Assembly (NCBI GenBank): GCA_963777695.1
Contig: CAVZRC010000003.1
Span: 4,092,001-4,156,000 of the forward strand
DNA from: CAVZRC01 sp963777695
Lineage (GTDB): Bacteria > Planctomycetota > Planctomycetia > Isosphaerales > Isosphaeraceae
Direction: 5' to 3'
DNA length: 64,000 nt
In this document: in pieces, positions 1-10,530 of the stretch
How positions within the stretch are numbered: the first letter of the stretch is position 1
Layout of the letters: each line of letters opens with the position of its first letter
Notes under the pieces: generated by a model
The model's input: the letters and a program-made list of their open reading frames with translations, nothing else
Told to the model about the DNA's origin: nothing
Databases searched by the model: none
Position numbers and translations under genes: made by a program

Positions 1-1474
1 TGCCCGCGTAGGAGTTGACCACCTTGGCGTATTGCTTGCGGGCCTGCTCCTCCTCGGCGTTGAACTCGTTGGCGTTGGCGAGCTGGAGCAGGACCTCCGG
101 AGCTTCATCCGCCTGGGGGAACTTTTCGAGGAAATCCTCGAGGTCCTTCATCCACGCCTTCTGGCTGGCCAGGACGTTGGCGCCGGGCTGGCCGTTCTTG
201 AGGGCGAACTCGGCGCCGATGAGGCTATAGGCCGCGTAGGAGCCGAGCTTGCCGCCGGCGCCGACGAGCTTCTCCAGCGTCGTCCGGCCGTCGGGGTAGT
301 GCTCGGTGCGGTAGGCCGCGACCAGGCTATCGACGACCTGCTTGTTATAGCTGAGCTGCTCGTCGGCGGTCTTGGCCGCCTTGACCACGGCCCGCAGTCG
401 GGGGATCCGGCCCACGTGGTACTTCGCGACATCGGCCTTGCTGCCCTGGAGCAAGGGCGCGTTCTTGGTGTCGTAGTCGACCAGGGCCTTGAGGGCCGCG
501 TCCATCGCCTCGTCACGCGGCGGGACGTTATTCCCCCGGTCGAACAGCATTGCACGGACCCCGCTCACCGCCGCCACGACCGGCTTGTCCGGGTCGATGG
601 CGCCCGGCAGGTCGATGAACTTCCAGGTCGCGCCCAGCTTGATCATGTCGGGGATCTGGAGGAAGGCGAGCCGGGGCGGGGCGGCGCTGGCATTACCCTG
701 GCCGCCTGCCAGGCCGGGAAAGATCATGGCGTTCTCGTAGAGCGTCACGTCCTTCTCCAGGCCACTGCTCGGGTCGGCGGGGATCGCGTGGGGGAACGTC
801 CCGTCGAACCGGCTCCAGACGGTCTGGGCATTCCAGCCGACCAGCCCCTTCATGAGGACATCGACCTTCTCGGCGCGGGACGCCGCCGCCGCGGCTACCC
901 GATCGGTGACGTCCTTGGGCAGCCCCGCGGCCTGCAACTCGACCGGGGTCGCCATGACTGACTCGAGCAGCGTGAGGTCGCCGTTGGCCTGGGCCTGGAC
1001 CAGCCCCTGGACGAAGACCTTCGAGGCCTCCTCCGCCGAGATCTGCTTCCAGCCCGTGATCTTGCCCTTCGACACCGTCGCGATCCTCGTGCCCCCGGCG
1101 TTGAGCCAGCGCGCCTCATCCACACTCCGGTCGCCGTCCAGATCTCGATCCCGATAGACCTCGAATCCGTCCTGATAGTAGCTCCACTGGTCCATCTTGC
1201 CGCCGTCGGTGTCGACAAACCGGCGCAGCATCTTCCCCTGACCGTCGCGCAGCACATAGCCCACGCTCTTGTCCTTCACGACGGCCAGCTCCACTTTGCA
1301 GGCGTCGATAGCCTTCTGGTCGGGCGGTATGTCGTATTCGACACCCGGGAGCGTCGGGCGGTAGGCGAGCAACTGAGTGGGGGCCGGCAAGGCATTCGAC
1401 TGGGCCTGGGCCGCCGCCGGCGCCAGGACCATCAGTCCGCAGAAAACGGGCACGTAGCACCGAAGACTCCGCAT
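1..1474 (-). CDS. Secreted redoxin-type protein, 3' end beyond window
   Basis: The minus strand is open from an ATG at 1474 (good AAGGAG ribosome site six bases upstream) to the left edge, so the stop is missing. The protein starts with a signal peptide (MRSLRCYVPVFCGLMVLAPA, ending AAAQAQS). It then has a planctomycete-specific region with acidic, EF-hand-like segments (VDTDGGKMDQW, DRDLDGDRSVDEARW). Next comes a long helical region ending in TPR-like text (EVLLQLANANEFNAEEEQAR). From memory of the family, this N-terminal architecture precedes a C-terminal TlpA/thioredoxin-like domain in planctomycetes. That domain would lie outside the window, so the redox role is inferred. It is probably periplasmic or envelope-located. 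The plus-strand open frame at 32-961 is its shadow. Confidence 0.75.
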   Translation of the reverse strand, partial: MRSLRCYVPVFCGLMVLAPAAAQAQSNALPAPTQLLAYRPTLPGVEYDIPPDQKAIDACKVELAVVKDKSVGYVLRDGQGKMLRRFVDTDGGKMDQWSYYQDGFEVYRDRDLDGDRSVDEARWLNAGGTRIATVSKGKITGWKQISAEEASKVFVQGLVQAQANGDLTLLESVMATPVELQAAGLPKDVTDRVAAAAASRAEKVDVLMKGLVGWNAQTVWSRFDGTFPHAIPADPSSGLEKDVTLYENAMIFPGLAGGQGNASAAPPRLAFLQIPDMIKLGATWKFIDLPGAIDPDKPVVAAVSGVRAMLFDRGNNVPPRDEAMDAALKALVDYDTKNAPLLQGSKADVAKYHVGRIPRLRAVVKAAKTADEQLSYNKQVVDSLVAAYRTEHYPDGRTTLEKLVGAGGKLGSYAAYSLIGAEFALKNGQPGANVLASQKAWMKDLEDFLEKFPQADEAPEVLLQLANANEFNAEEEQARKQYAKVVNSYAG

Positions 1475-1499
1475 GGGTGTCTCCTTTCGCACCTTATCG

Positions 1500-1552
1500 G
1501 ATTCCAGATGTCCGATTCCGGATCCCAGATCGCAGGTCCCGGATTCCAGGTC
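1500..1552. repeat. Short GATTCC-type intergenic repeat cluster
   Basis: Four or five near copies of an ATTCCAGAT/ATTCCGGAT word lie in about 50 bases just upstream of the redoxin-type gene. Similar words occur at 21430-21542 and 23825-23902, also between genes. I see no coding capacity. Confidence 0.5.
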
Positions 1553-1870
1553 ACTTCGACCGAATTCCCTTCGGCCGGCTGGAATCCCCTTGTAATTCTT
1601 ACCAGGAAGCACCGCAGGACGTTGTCAATTCGCCAAAGTCTGCGCCAGGCCAAACGACAAGAACAATGACCTCGACCGTCTTCATCGGCACTTCCGATCG
1701 TCCGGCTCAAATCGTTGACGACGGAACTCGACCGCGCCCCATCGCTAACCGCGGAAGTAGACCTCGGGCCTGGCCAGGCCCGGTTCCTTGTGCAAAGAAT
1801 GGACCAATCACCGACTCAAGCCCGATCCGCCGCGAAGATCGCACCCACGTGCGAGAGAGGATCCATCCCG

Positions 1871-2963
1871 ATGATCGTGACCCTGGTATTTGCGATCGGA
1901 TGGGCGACGTTGGCCGGCCAGGAACTCGGCCGATCCGGACCGGCCCGCGCCCCAACCTACCCGGACCACACGCGGCTGATGGTGGTCCGCGACGGCGACG
2001 GCCGCGAGTCGCCGATCGGTAGCCGAGGAGACTGGGACGTCCGGCGAGCCCACATCCTGGCCCATTTTCAGGAAGTCGCCGGCCCCCTGCCCGACGGCGA
2101 GCGCCGGGTCCCGCTGGCGATGGAGGTCATGTCAACGCATCAGGATCGCGGATTCGTCCGCAAGAAGATCACGTTCGCCACCGAGCCGGGTGACCGCGTC
2201 CCGGCCTGGCTGTTGATCCCCGACGGACCAGAAGCGGCGGAGTCGAGCCGCCCGGCCGTGCTCTGCCTCCACCAGACGGTCGCGATCGGCAAGGACGAGC
2301 CCGTGGGCCTCGGCGGCAATCCCGACCTGCGGTACGCCCAGGAGCTGGCCCGCCGCGGCTACGTCGCGATCGCCCCGGATTACCCCAACTTCGGCGAGTA
2401 CAAGATCGACGTCTACAGGCTTGGATATGCCAGCGCCACGATGAAAGCCATCTGGAACAACCTCCGCGCCGTGGATGTTCTCGCGGGCCTGAAGGAGGTC
2501 AACCCGGGACGGATCGGCGCGATCGGCCACTCCCTCGGCGGGCACAATGCCATCTTCACGGCGCTCTTCGAAACCGCGGATCAGGGCCGTGGTATCCTCA
2601 TGTGGCTTCAATGCGTTCCCGTCGTATTACAAAGGGAACATCGCCGGCTGGTCGCACGGGGGATACATGCCCCGGCTGAAGGAGGCCTATCAGCTCGACC
2701 TGCACCGGGTCCCCTTCGACTTCCCCGAGCTGATCGCCGCCCTGGCCCCGCGGGCGTTCTTCACCAACTCGCCGCTCCACGACGCCAACTTCGAGGTCGA
2801 AGGCGTCCGGGCCTGCATCGCCGCCGCGAAGCCCGTATATGAATTGTTCGGCGTTCCCGACCGACTGATCGCGGGCTACCCCGACGCCCAGCACGCTTTC
2901 CCGGCCGCCATCCGCATTCAAGCCTACGAGTTCCTCGAGGTCCAGCTCCGAAACGGACGGTGA
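1871..2963 (+). CDS. Secreted alpha/beta hydrolase, dienelactone hydrolase/acetyl esterase type (frameshifted)
   Basis: Two overlapping frames together make one alpha/beta hydrolase. The first (to about 2572) carries a signal peptide (MIVTLVFAIGWATLAGQ), the core strand AVLCLHQT and the nucleophile elbow GHSLGGH. The second (to 2963) continues with RAVVSSCGFNAF and ends with the catalytic histidine in DAQHAFP. The frame changes at an AAA run at 2571-2573; removing one A restores a continuous protein. The ATG at 1871 is preferred over the one at 1715 because it starts directly at the signal peptide. It is probably an esterase acting on an ester or lactone in the periplasm; the substrate is unknown. 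The break may be a sequencing error or a real mutation. Confidence 0.8.
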
Positions 2964-3035
2964 TGCGGCCGTGGGCCTCTGGGGGTTTTCCTCTCGCGAA
3001 CACTCGGTATAATCGGGCTCAAGGAGGTAAAGACC

Positions 3036-3443
3036 ATGCTGACCATCACTCACGAACAACGCCAGGCCGTCGAAGAGGCTTGCGGACAGCCTGTCCGACT
3101 CGAAGATCCCGAGAATAACCGCGCTTATGTCTTACTCGAGGAGGGCGCGTATAGCCGATTGCGGTCGCCTTCTCAAGAAAGCCACATTCCGTTGTTTGAC
3201 GTCCCGGACGGAATCCGGCGCGCCCATTCCGCCTTCCTGCGAGATCTTCCCGAGCTGCTCAAAGACGAGACGTTACGAGGTCAATGGGTCATGTATGAGG
3301 GCGACGAACGAGTCGGAATCGCGCCCAGCGAGGAACTCCTGATCCAGGAGTCCGTGAGAATCGGGCTAACGAGGGATCAGTACGATACATTCCTCATCGT
3401 TGAAGCTGAGGAGGTGGATTTCCCGTCCGCTTGGTTGTCATGA
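3036..3443 (+). CDS. Conserved hypothetical protein, partner of the retropepsin-like gene
   Basis: A 135-residue soluble acidic protein with an excellent ribosome site (AAGGAGGT) before the ATG. It begins MLTITHEQRQAVEEACGQ, followed by a segment reading VRLEDPENNRAYVLLEEGAY, which resembles the short regulatory or antitoxin-like proteins common in planctomycetes. No catalytic motif is visible. Its stop overlaps the start of the next gene by four bases (ATGA), so the two are almost certainly translated together. I do not recognise a named family, and the antitoxin resemblance is only an impression. Confidence 0.75.
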   Translation: MLTITHEQRQAVEEACGQPVRLEDPENNRAYVLLEEGAYSRLRSPSQESHIPLFDVPDGIRRAHSAFLRDLPELLKDETLRGQWVMYEGDERVGIAPSEELLIQESVRIGLTRDQYDTFLIVEAEEVDFPSAWLS

Positions 3444-3949
3444 AAGTGATCGACCGGCTGCCGATCTCGGAACAGGTCTGGAAGGTCTCCACACCGGACG
3501 GCGAGGATGTGGTCAAGCCCTATCAGATCATCGTCTTCGTCAGCATCACGGCCAAGAACATCCGCGAGCTGCCCCATGATTCGCCTCGGCTTCCCGTGGT
3601 GTTGGATACCGGACATAATTACAACTTCGCGATCCGGCGAGCACAGTTGGAGCGATGGTCATCGCTCGCACTGCCGAGGACGGGACAGATCGAGGTCGGT
3701 GGTTCCATCATACCGCTCCTTGCCGCAAACCTTTGGATTCATCCGAATCGAGAGGGGACAATCGAGCCGAATGTCGCCCCCGCATTTCTGCTCGAGGTCA
3801 AGGAAGGCATCGCCGCCTATCCACCGATCGTGGCCAATCCCGCCAGGCTCCCAATCCTGGGATTACGCGGGATCATCCGAAACGGCCTCAAGCTCACGCT
3901 CGAAGGCGCCGCCCGAGACCTGAGCCTGGAATCCTCCTCTCTTGGATAG
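3440..3949 (+). CDS. Small retropepsin-like aspartic protease
   Basis: About 169 residues from the ATG at 3440, which shares ATGA with the stop of the upstream gene (a TTG at 3431 is a less likely start). The middle contains VVLDTGHNYNFAI, matching the hydrophobic-hydrophobic-D-T-G signature of retroviral-type aspartic proteases. Near the end PILGLRGIIRNGLKL resembles the conserved ILGxxxL segment of single-domain bacterial retropepsins. Such proteins act as homodimers with one catalytic Asp each. No signal peptide or membrane segment is visible, so it is probably cytoplasmic. The substrate is unknown; the upstream overlapping gene is the natural candidate partner or substrate. Confidence 0.65.
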   Translation: MKVIDRLPISEQVWKVSTPDGEDVVKPYQIIVFVSITAKNIRELPHDSPRLPVVLDTGHNYNFAIRRAQLERWSSLALPRTGQIEVGGSIIPLLAANLWIHPNREGTIEPNVAPAFLLEVKEGIAAYPPIVANPARLPILGLRGIIRNGLKLTLEGAARDLSLESSSLG

Positions 3950-4151
3950 CCCTCCCATCTTCGCATCTCGGACAACGGTCACCCGAGATTCCCGAAATGA
4001 GCCTGCTTGACAATCCGGTGAAGGATCGTAGGCTACGACCAAGGGTCTGAACTCGGCTCGCGGAGCAATCGACACTCGTAGGCATTGGCCGACCGACCGA
4101 AGACCGAGCACCAGGATACCGGCCACCTACCCCAACATGGATGAGGGCGCC

Positions 4152-5579
<1,428 letters not shown>

Positions 5580-5600
5580 CCGGCGGCGCGTCGGGTACCC

Positions 5601-6977
5601 TCAGAAGCGGTTCGGCCCCGGGTTTGTCAAGGGACTCCGGATGAACCCCGAATCGGCCGGCGCCCGGTAGTCGATCGCGGCCAGCTCGGGTGTCTCGATC
5701 CGTACGTGACCCCGGAAGCGGCTCTCGTGGACGACGTCGAGGATCCCGCCGGTGAGCTGGGTCCGCTCGACCGGATAGGGGGACTTCCTGGTGTGGAAGA
5801 AATCCTCGATCCTCAGGACCAGCGGGTTGAAGAAGCTGGCGCCGGGCGGCGCGGGCAGATACATCAGCGTTGAGACGATGGACTCGCCCCCTGCCCCGTC
5901 GTCGATCCGAGCCGCGATGGTGGTGTCGTTGACATGGCCGTTGAGGGTCAGTACGGTCGCTCGCAGGCCGTTGACGTACTCGACGATGAACGCGATGGGG
6001 TGGGCGAACTTGGTCGGGAGGTCCCCCTTCGGCGGGGCCGGCGGGCGGTAGTCGCGGGTGTTCTGCCGGATGTCGCCCACGTTGACGGTGTGGCTCCGTC
6101 CCAGGGCGTGCTCGAGGAGCTTCCAGGACCAGACCCCCTTGTCGCCGGCCTCCCAGACGGCGTCGCCCTCCAGGCAAGTCACGGCCGCGACCCCCTGCGG
6201 CTTGCCCGCCCGATCGCGACGCTCGACCAGGCACTGGAGCGTCTCCAGCGAGTGGAAGCCGAAGATCTCCAGGTCGCCCCGCGAGGCCACGACCACCTCG
6301 TGGAACTTCCGGCCCAACGGGACCTCCAGCGCGGGCAGTCGCCAGGTCACCGGGAGGCTCGACCCGGCCATCAGGGGCACGCCTTGGGCCGACGCGGCCT
6401 TGACCATCTCGGCCGCCTCGACCCGGCTATACGAGAGGTGCTTGTCGATGAACACGGGCACCGCGCCCCCCGAGGCCCGGAAGACATCGAGCACCTCGCG
6501 GAAGTACTTCCCCCTCGGGTAGAGCTTCTGGAGCCGCTCGTTATAGGGATACTCGCCGTGTTCGGCGATCAGCAGGACGGCGTCGACGGCCAGCTTGCCC
6601 GTGCCGAGCGTCAGCGCGTCGGCGATGGTCGGGCTGAGGCGGACCCCGTGTTGCTTCGCCTTGGGACGACCCAGGTCGGTCTCGGGCGGGGCCTGCTCGA
6701 TGTACAGGCTGGCGATCTCGAACGGCGGCCGGTGGAGGGCCTCGGGCCGACCGTCATAGACCGGGAAGCCGTCGAGGAACCGCCCGACGATGTGATAGCC
6801 ATGCGACAGGTAGTAATAGACCGAGGCCAGCGCCGCGACCCTCGGCCGAGCACCTGGGGCCAGCTGCGTCGCACTCTCGTCGCCCAAGTCGGATGCCGCC
6901 CCGCCACCCAGTCCCGCCATCCCGACCGCCGCACCGGTCATCTCCAGAAAATGACGCCGCGTCGTACCTGAGGTCAT
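5601..6977 (-). CDS. Tat-exported Gfo/Idh/MocA-like oxidoreductase
   Basis: About 458 residues from an ATG at 6977. The N-terminus has a twin-arginine signal (TTRRHFLEMTGAAVGMAG) followed by mature sequence with Gfo/Idh/MocA-like features (VDAVLLIAEHGEYPYNERLQ, VPVFIDKHLSYSRVEAAEMV). Planctomycetes export many such proteins, which usually bind NAD(P) and act on sugar-like compounds. The classical GxGxxG is not evident, so cofactor binding is uncertain. It is convergent with the response regulator (22-base gap) and divergent from the molybdopterin enzyme. An in-frame upstream start at 7025 would place 16 extra residues before the Tat motif and is less likely. Confidence 0.8.
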   Translation of the reverse strand: MTSGTTRRHFLEMTGAAVGMAGLGGGAASDLGDESATQLAPGARPRVAALASVYYYLSHGYHIVGRFLDGFPVYDGRPEALHRPPFEIASLYIEQAPPETDLGRPKAKQHGVRLSPTIADALTLGTGKLAVDAVLLIAEHGEYPYNERLQKLYPRGKYFREVLDVFRASGGAVPVFIDKHLSYSRVEAAEMVKAASAQGVPLMAGSSLPVTWRLPALEVPLGRKFHEVVVASRGDLEIFGFHSLETLQCLVERRDRAGKPQGVAAVTCLEGDAVWEAGDKGVWSWKLLEHALGRSHTVNVGDIRQNTRDYRPPAPPKGDLPTKFAHPIAFIVEYVNGLRATVLTLNGHVNDTTIAARIDDGAGGESIVSTLMYLPAPPGASFFNPLVLRIEDFFHTRKSPYPVERTQLTGGILDVVHESRFRGHVRIETPELAAIDYRAPADSGFIRSPLTNPGPNRF

Positions 6978-7333
6978 CCCGCGTACTCCCCACTCGGAAA
7001 CCGGTCGAAAGGCCCGTCGGACCATCGTCGCGGACGCATGCGTCGCGATTCATCGCCGAGCCTGGTATACCACAAAGGCAACCGGCCTTCCAACCGCCTC
7101 GACCTTCGACCTCGGGTGAGGACGAGCGGTTGTGAAGGTCAGTCGGAGCGGCCGACCATGCGACGTGTTTTCGGAACGACGAGATTTCTCCTCCATATCC
7201 CTCGCTCCAGTCGGAAATGGAGAGCCGCCCAGCCTTGTGGCCCATCTCGACTTATGAGAAAATGACCTGGGCGTGAATTTGCTCGCACTGATCTCGAACG
7301 ATCCGCCATCCCGCCAGGCCCGAGGGCGATTCC
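6978..7333. other. Intergenic region between divergent Tat-exported enzymes
   Basis: About 355 bases separating two divergently transcribed genes, so it must hold both promoters. I found no convincing coding sequence, strong palindrome or known riboswitch. Confidence 0.5.
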
Positions 7334-8599
7334 ATGGACAACGACCGATTCCTCGAAGAACACTTGCGGCTGACGCGGCGATTCTTCCTCCAAGCTGGCG
7401 TGCTGAGTCTCGTCCCGATGGCGGCCGCGCGCGGGCAGGAGCCGCGGCCAGTCGCGCCCGAGAAGGCCAGGCGATCCAAGCCGCCGAAAGCCGGAGTCCA
7501 ACCGGATCCGTATTTCACATCGCAGGAGGATTTCTTCGACGTCTCTCGCGGCACGCCCCTGCCTCATCGCTTGCCCGACGCGAAGAAACGCGCGGTGGGC
7601 CTGACCCGCGAGACGTGGCGGCTAGAAGTCTTCTCGGATCCCGACAACCCCGCACGGCTTCGCAAGCCGCTGACGAAGGCCGACGGCACCGCGCTCGATT
7701 TCGCCGGACTGCTCGAGCTGGGCAAGACCCACGCGGTGAGCTTCCCCAAGTTGATGACATGCCTCAACCTGGGCTGTCCGCTGGGCATGGGCCTCTGGGA
7801 AGGCGTGCCGCTACGCGAGCTCGTCTGGCTCGCCCAGCCCCGCGACAACCTCCGTCGAGTCTTCTACTACGGCTATCACAACGACGACCCGAAGCAGATG
7901 TTCCGCAGCTCGCTGCCGATCGGCCGGGTGCTCGAAGATCCGTTCGATCTCCCGCCGGTGATCGTCTGCTACAAGCTCAACGGCCAATGGCTGGACGCCG
8001 AACGCGGCGGCCCCGTGCGGATCGTCGTGCCCGAGGCTTACGGGTTCAAGTCGATCAAATGGCTCACGCATGTCGTCCTGACAAACCTGGCGCATGCAAA
8101 CGATACGTATGCCGAGCAGAATAACGACGTTGACAGCCCGATGAAAACATTCGCGGCCCCGCTCACAGTCCCTCGCGAGGTGCAGGCCGGCAAGCCGATT
8201 CCCGTATCCGGGTATGCTCAGGTTGGCATCTCCGGACTGACGAAGGTGCAGGTCTCGATCGAGTCGAACGCGTCGCCGAGGCCGGCGGGGGATCCGTACT
8301 TCGCCAAGGCTCCCTGGAGAGACGCGGAGCTACTGGGAATCCCCCGGCGATGGGAGGCAATCGGCGAGGGCAGGATTCTCCCCGGGACTCACAACTTCGA
8401 CGCGGCGGGCGTACCGAGGGCATGGCCGATGCGCCTGACGAAGGCCCACTGGGCAGCCGTCTTGCCCGGACTGCCCCCCGGGGAGTATACGTTCCGCAGT
8501 CGCACGATCGACGAGAAAGGGCACGCCCAACCTTTGCCCCGGCCGTTCCGCAAGTCGGGCTTCGCCGACATCGAATCAATTATTGTGAAAATTCAATAA
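7334..8599 (+). CDS. Tat-exported molybdopterin oxidoreductase, sulfite oxidase-like
   Basis: A 421-residue protein with a twin-arginine leader (RLTRRFFLQAGVLSLVPMAA). The molybdopterin-binding core is recognisable: TWRLEVF, MTCLNLGCPLGMGLW with a likely Mo-liganding Cys, the EGVPLRELVWLA segment, RIVVPEAYGFKSIKW, and a C-terminal Mo-co dimerisation-like beta domain (VSGYAQVGISGLTKVQVSIE). It most resembles the sulfite oxidase/SoxC group. The stretch after the Cys differs from the usual CxGNxR, so the substrate may not be sulfite. It would act in the periplasm. DUF1559 follows 22 bases downstream on the same strand, perhaps co-transcribed. Confidence 0.8.
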   Translation: MDNDRFLEEHLRLTRRFFLQAGVLSLVPMAAARGQEPRPVAPEKARRSKPPKAGVQPDPYFTSQEDFFDVSRGTPLPHRLPDAKKRAVGLTRETWRLEVFSDPDNPARLRKPLTKADGTALDFAGLLELGKTHAVSFPKLMTCLNLGCPLGMGLWEGVPLRELVWLAQPRDNLRRVFYYGYHNDDPKQMFRSSLPIGRVLEDPFDLPPVIVCYKLNGQWLDAERGGPVRIVVPEAYGFKSIKWLTHVVLTNLAHANDTYAEQNNDVDSPMKTFAAPLTVPREVQAGKPIPVSGYAQVGISGLTKVQVSIESNASPRPAGDPYFAKAPWRDAELLGIPRRWEAIGEGRILPGTHNFDAAGVPRAWPMRLTKAHWAAVLPGLPPGEYTFRSRTIDEKGHAQPLPRPFRKSGFADIESIIVKIQ

Positions 8600-8621
8600 T
8601 GGCAATGACCGGAGCCAACCC

Positions 8622-9629
8622 GTGTCCATTACCGTGACGTGCGATTGCGGGCGAAGCTTCGAGACCCCGGAGTCGAACGCGGGCCGGCTCGGATGGTGCC
8701 CGGACTGCGGTCGCGAGTTCATCGTGCCCGGGCCATCGCCGCGCCCGAAGGCGGACGTCATCCCGTGGGAGGCGGAACCGTCGGTCACCAGCGGCAAGGC
8801 AGTCGCGAGCCTCGTGCTGGGCGCACTCTTCTTCTTCGTGTGCTTCAGCGCGGTGCCCGCGATCATCCTCGGGTGGACGGCCCTGAACGACATCCGCATG
8901 AGCAAGGGCCGGTTGAAGGGTAGGCTGTTGGCGATCGGCGGGATCACCTTCGGGATGATTGGTTCCCTCTTAACGGTCGCGCTCATCATACCGGCCCGCG
9001 AGGCCCGCGAGGCCCCACGCCGGGCCCAGTGCCTCAGCAACCTCAAGCAGATCGGCCTCGCCTTCTACAACTACTCTGACGCGAATAGCAGGATGCTCCC
9101 GGCTGCGATCACCAACAAGGGCGGCCGACCGCTCCTGAGTTGGCGGGTCGCCATCCTGCCGTACCTGGAATCGGGCTCCCTCTATGCGAGATTCCATCTC
9201 GACGAGCCCTGGGACAGCCCCCATAACCTCTCCCTGCTCGGCGAGATGCCGGGCATCTACTCCTGCCCCAGCGACTTCTCCCTGAAGCCGGGCATGACCG
9301 GCTACCAGGTCGTGATCGGTGACGACACGGCCTTCACCCCGGACTTCAAGCCCGTGCCGATCCTCGACTTCATCGATGGGCTCAACAATACCATCCTGGT
9401 GGGCGAGTCCCGCCACAGCGTCCCCTGGACCAAGCCCGAGGACCTCTCACTGGACATGAGCGTCCCCCTCACCGGGCTCGGCAGCCACCACGATCATCAG
9501 AAGGACGGCTTCAACGTCCTGTTCGGCGACGGCTCTGTCCGGTTCCTGGAGAACTCGATCGCTCCGACTCAACTCAAGTCATTGCTCATCCGCAACACGG
9601 CCCAGATGAACGAGCCGGACAGTTTCTAG
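8622..9629 (+). CDS. Zinc-ribbon, DUF4190-like and DUF1559 membrane protein
   Basis: A 335-residue protein from a GTG start. Order of parts: an N-terminal zinc ribbon (CDCGRSFETPE then CPDCGREF), two membrane helices with an intervening basic loop (ASLVLGALFFFVCF; LLAIGGITFGMIGSLL), then a DUF1559 domain starting RRAQCLSNLKQIGLAFYNY and ending with the diagnostic GFNVLFGDGSVRFL. DUF1559 proteins are greatly expanded in planctomycetes and normally begin with a type IV pilin-like leader. Here a cytoplasmic zinc ribbon and two helices replace that leader, so the C-terminal domain is anchored differently. Function is unknown. Confidence 0.85.
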   Translation: MSITVTCDCGRSFETPESNAGRLGWCPDCGREFIVPGPSPRPKADVIPWEAEPSVTSGKAVASLVLGALFFFVCFSAVPAIILGWTALNDIRMSKGRLKGRLLAIGGITFGMIGSLLTVALIIPAREAREAPRRAQCLSNLKQIGLAFYNYSDANSRMLPAAITNKGGRPLLSWRVAILPYLESGSLYARFHLDEPWDSPHNLSLLGEMPGIYSCPSDFSLKPGMTGYQVVIGDDTAFTPDFKPVPILDFIDGLNNTILVGESRHSVPWTKPEDLSLDMSVPLTGLGSHHDHQKDGFNVLFGDGSVRFLENSIAPTQLKSLLIRNTAQMNEPDSF

Positions 9630-9771
9630 AAGTCAGGCAGGGCGGCCCGGTGTCGGACTTCGCAGACTCACCTCGGCCCTGTCGAGTTCGAGAAGCCGGA
9701 GGCCCTTGGTCCGGCTCCCGGGCGGGATCAGGAGACCCTCGCCCGGCGCCGATGGCGACTCACCGATCCGG

Positions 9772-10530
9772 TTACACTCTATCTTTCCTCCGTTTGTTCC
9801 AGCGGACGAGCGAGCCGATGACGACGGCAACCGACGCCATGAAGAGGGTGCTGGGCTCGGGGACGGGATCGATGGTCGCGCTGAAAGTGCCGGCGTTCTG
9901 AGCGATGAAGCCGGCGAGGCTGCCGTCGCCAGCGATGGACAATGCGGGGGAGACGTTCGAGAAGCCGACGCTCATCCCAGTGGCGGGCAGCAAGCCGGCA
10001 TACTGGGATGTCATAGTCAGCGAATCAGGGGGTTGTGCCGCGTTCAGATACGCCGCGGCGCCTCCGGGAGGTCCGCCGAGAATCGGAGAGAGGGTTAACG
10101 CCGAGAACGCGGCCGTCAGATAATTGTTCCCTCCACCGTTCACCAAGGAGGTGAACTCGATCGTCCCCGAAAACTTCTGCTCGACGGCGCCGGAAAACGG
10201 ATCGGTCCCCGCTGCACCGACGCTCGTCACGCCGACGAATGTCTCATACGCATACAAGTTAGTTTCGGTCGTGCCCAGGAAGTTCGTAATCTGGACGTAA
10301 ATGGACTCCCCGAGGCCGCCGTTGGACGTGCCGGTGGTCGCGAGCGTTGTCGTGCCCGAACCATTGTCGGTCGCCGTGACGGTATCGGAGGAAGAGACCT
10401 GGGCGAATTGCAGGACGGTGCTGCCGGCATCTGCGGGAGATCCCGGCAGGAGTAAAACGACGCATGCAAACGCGAAGGAGCGTCGCAAGAAGCGGGCTAG
10501 GAAGGCGAGTTGGCAACCCGGTGTGCTCAT
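9772..10530 (-). CDS. PEP-CTERM exported protein
   Basis: About 252 residues from the ATG at 10530 (AAGGAATAAT ribosome site). The signal peptide is ARFLRRSFAFACVVLLLPGS ending ADAG. The mature part is low-charge, rich in Ser, Thr, Gly and Asn, as in secreted beta-sandwich proteins. The C-terminus has the sorting signal VPEPSTLFMASVAVVIGSLV followed by basic RWNKRRKDRV. PEP-CTERM proteins are processed by exosortase and anchored or released at the cell surface or in exopolysaccharide. No exosortase is in the window. The open frame extends upstream to 10740, but that part lacks protein-like character. Confidence 0.9.
   Translation of the reverse strand: MSTPGCQLAFLARFLRRSFAFACVVLLLPGSPADAGSTVLQFAQVSSSDTVTATDNGSGTTTLATTGTSNGGLGESIYVQITNFLGTTETNLYAYETFVGVTSVGAAGTDPFSGAVEQKFSGTIEFTSLVNGGGNNYLTAAFSALTLSPILGGPPGGAAAYLNAAQPPDSLTMTSQYAGLLPATGMSVGFSNVSPALSIAGDGSLAGFIAQNAGTFSATIDPVPEPSTLFMASVAVVIGSLVRWNKRRKDRV

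Noticed and set aside
32..961. Long plus-strand open frame at the left edge
   Set aside because: It is the antisense shadow of the redoxin-type gene, which reads through to the window edge with signal peptide and ribosome site on the minus strand.
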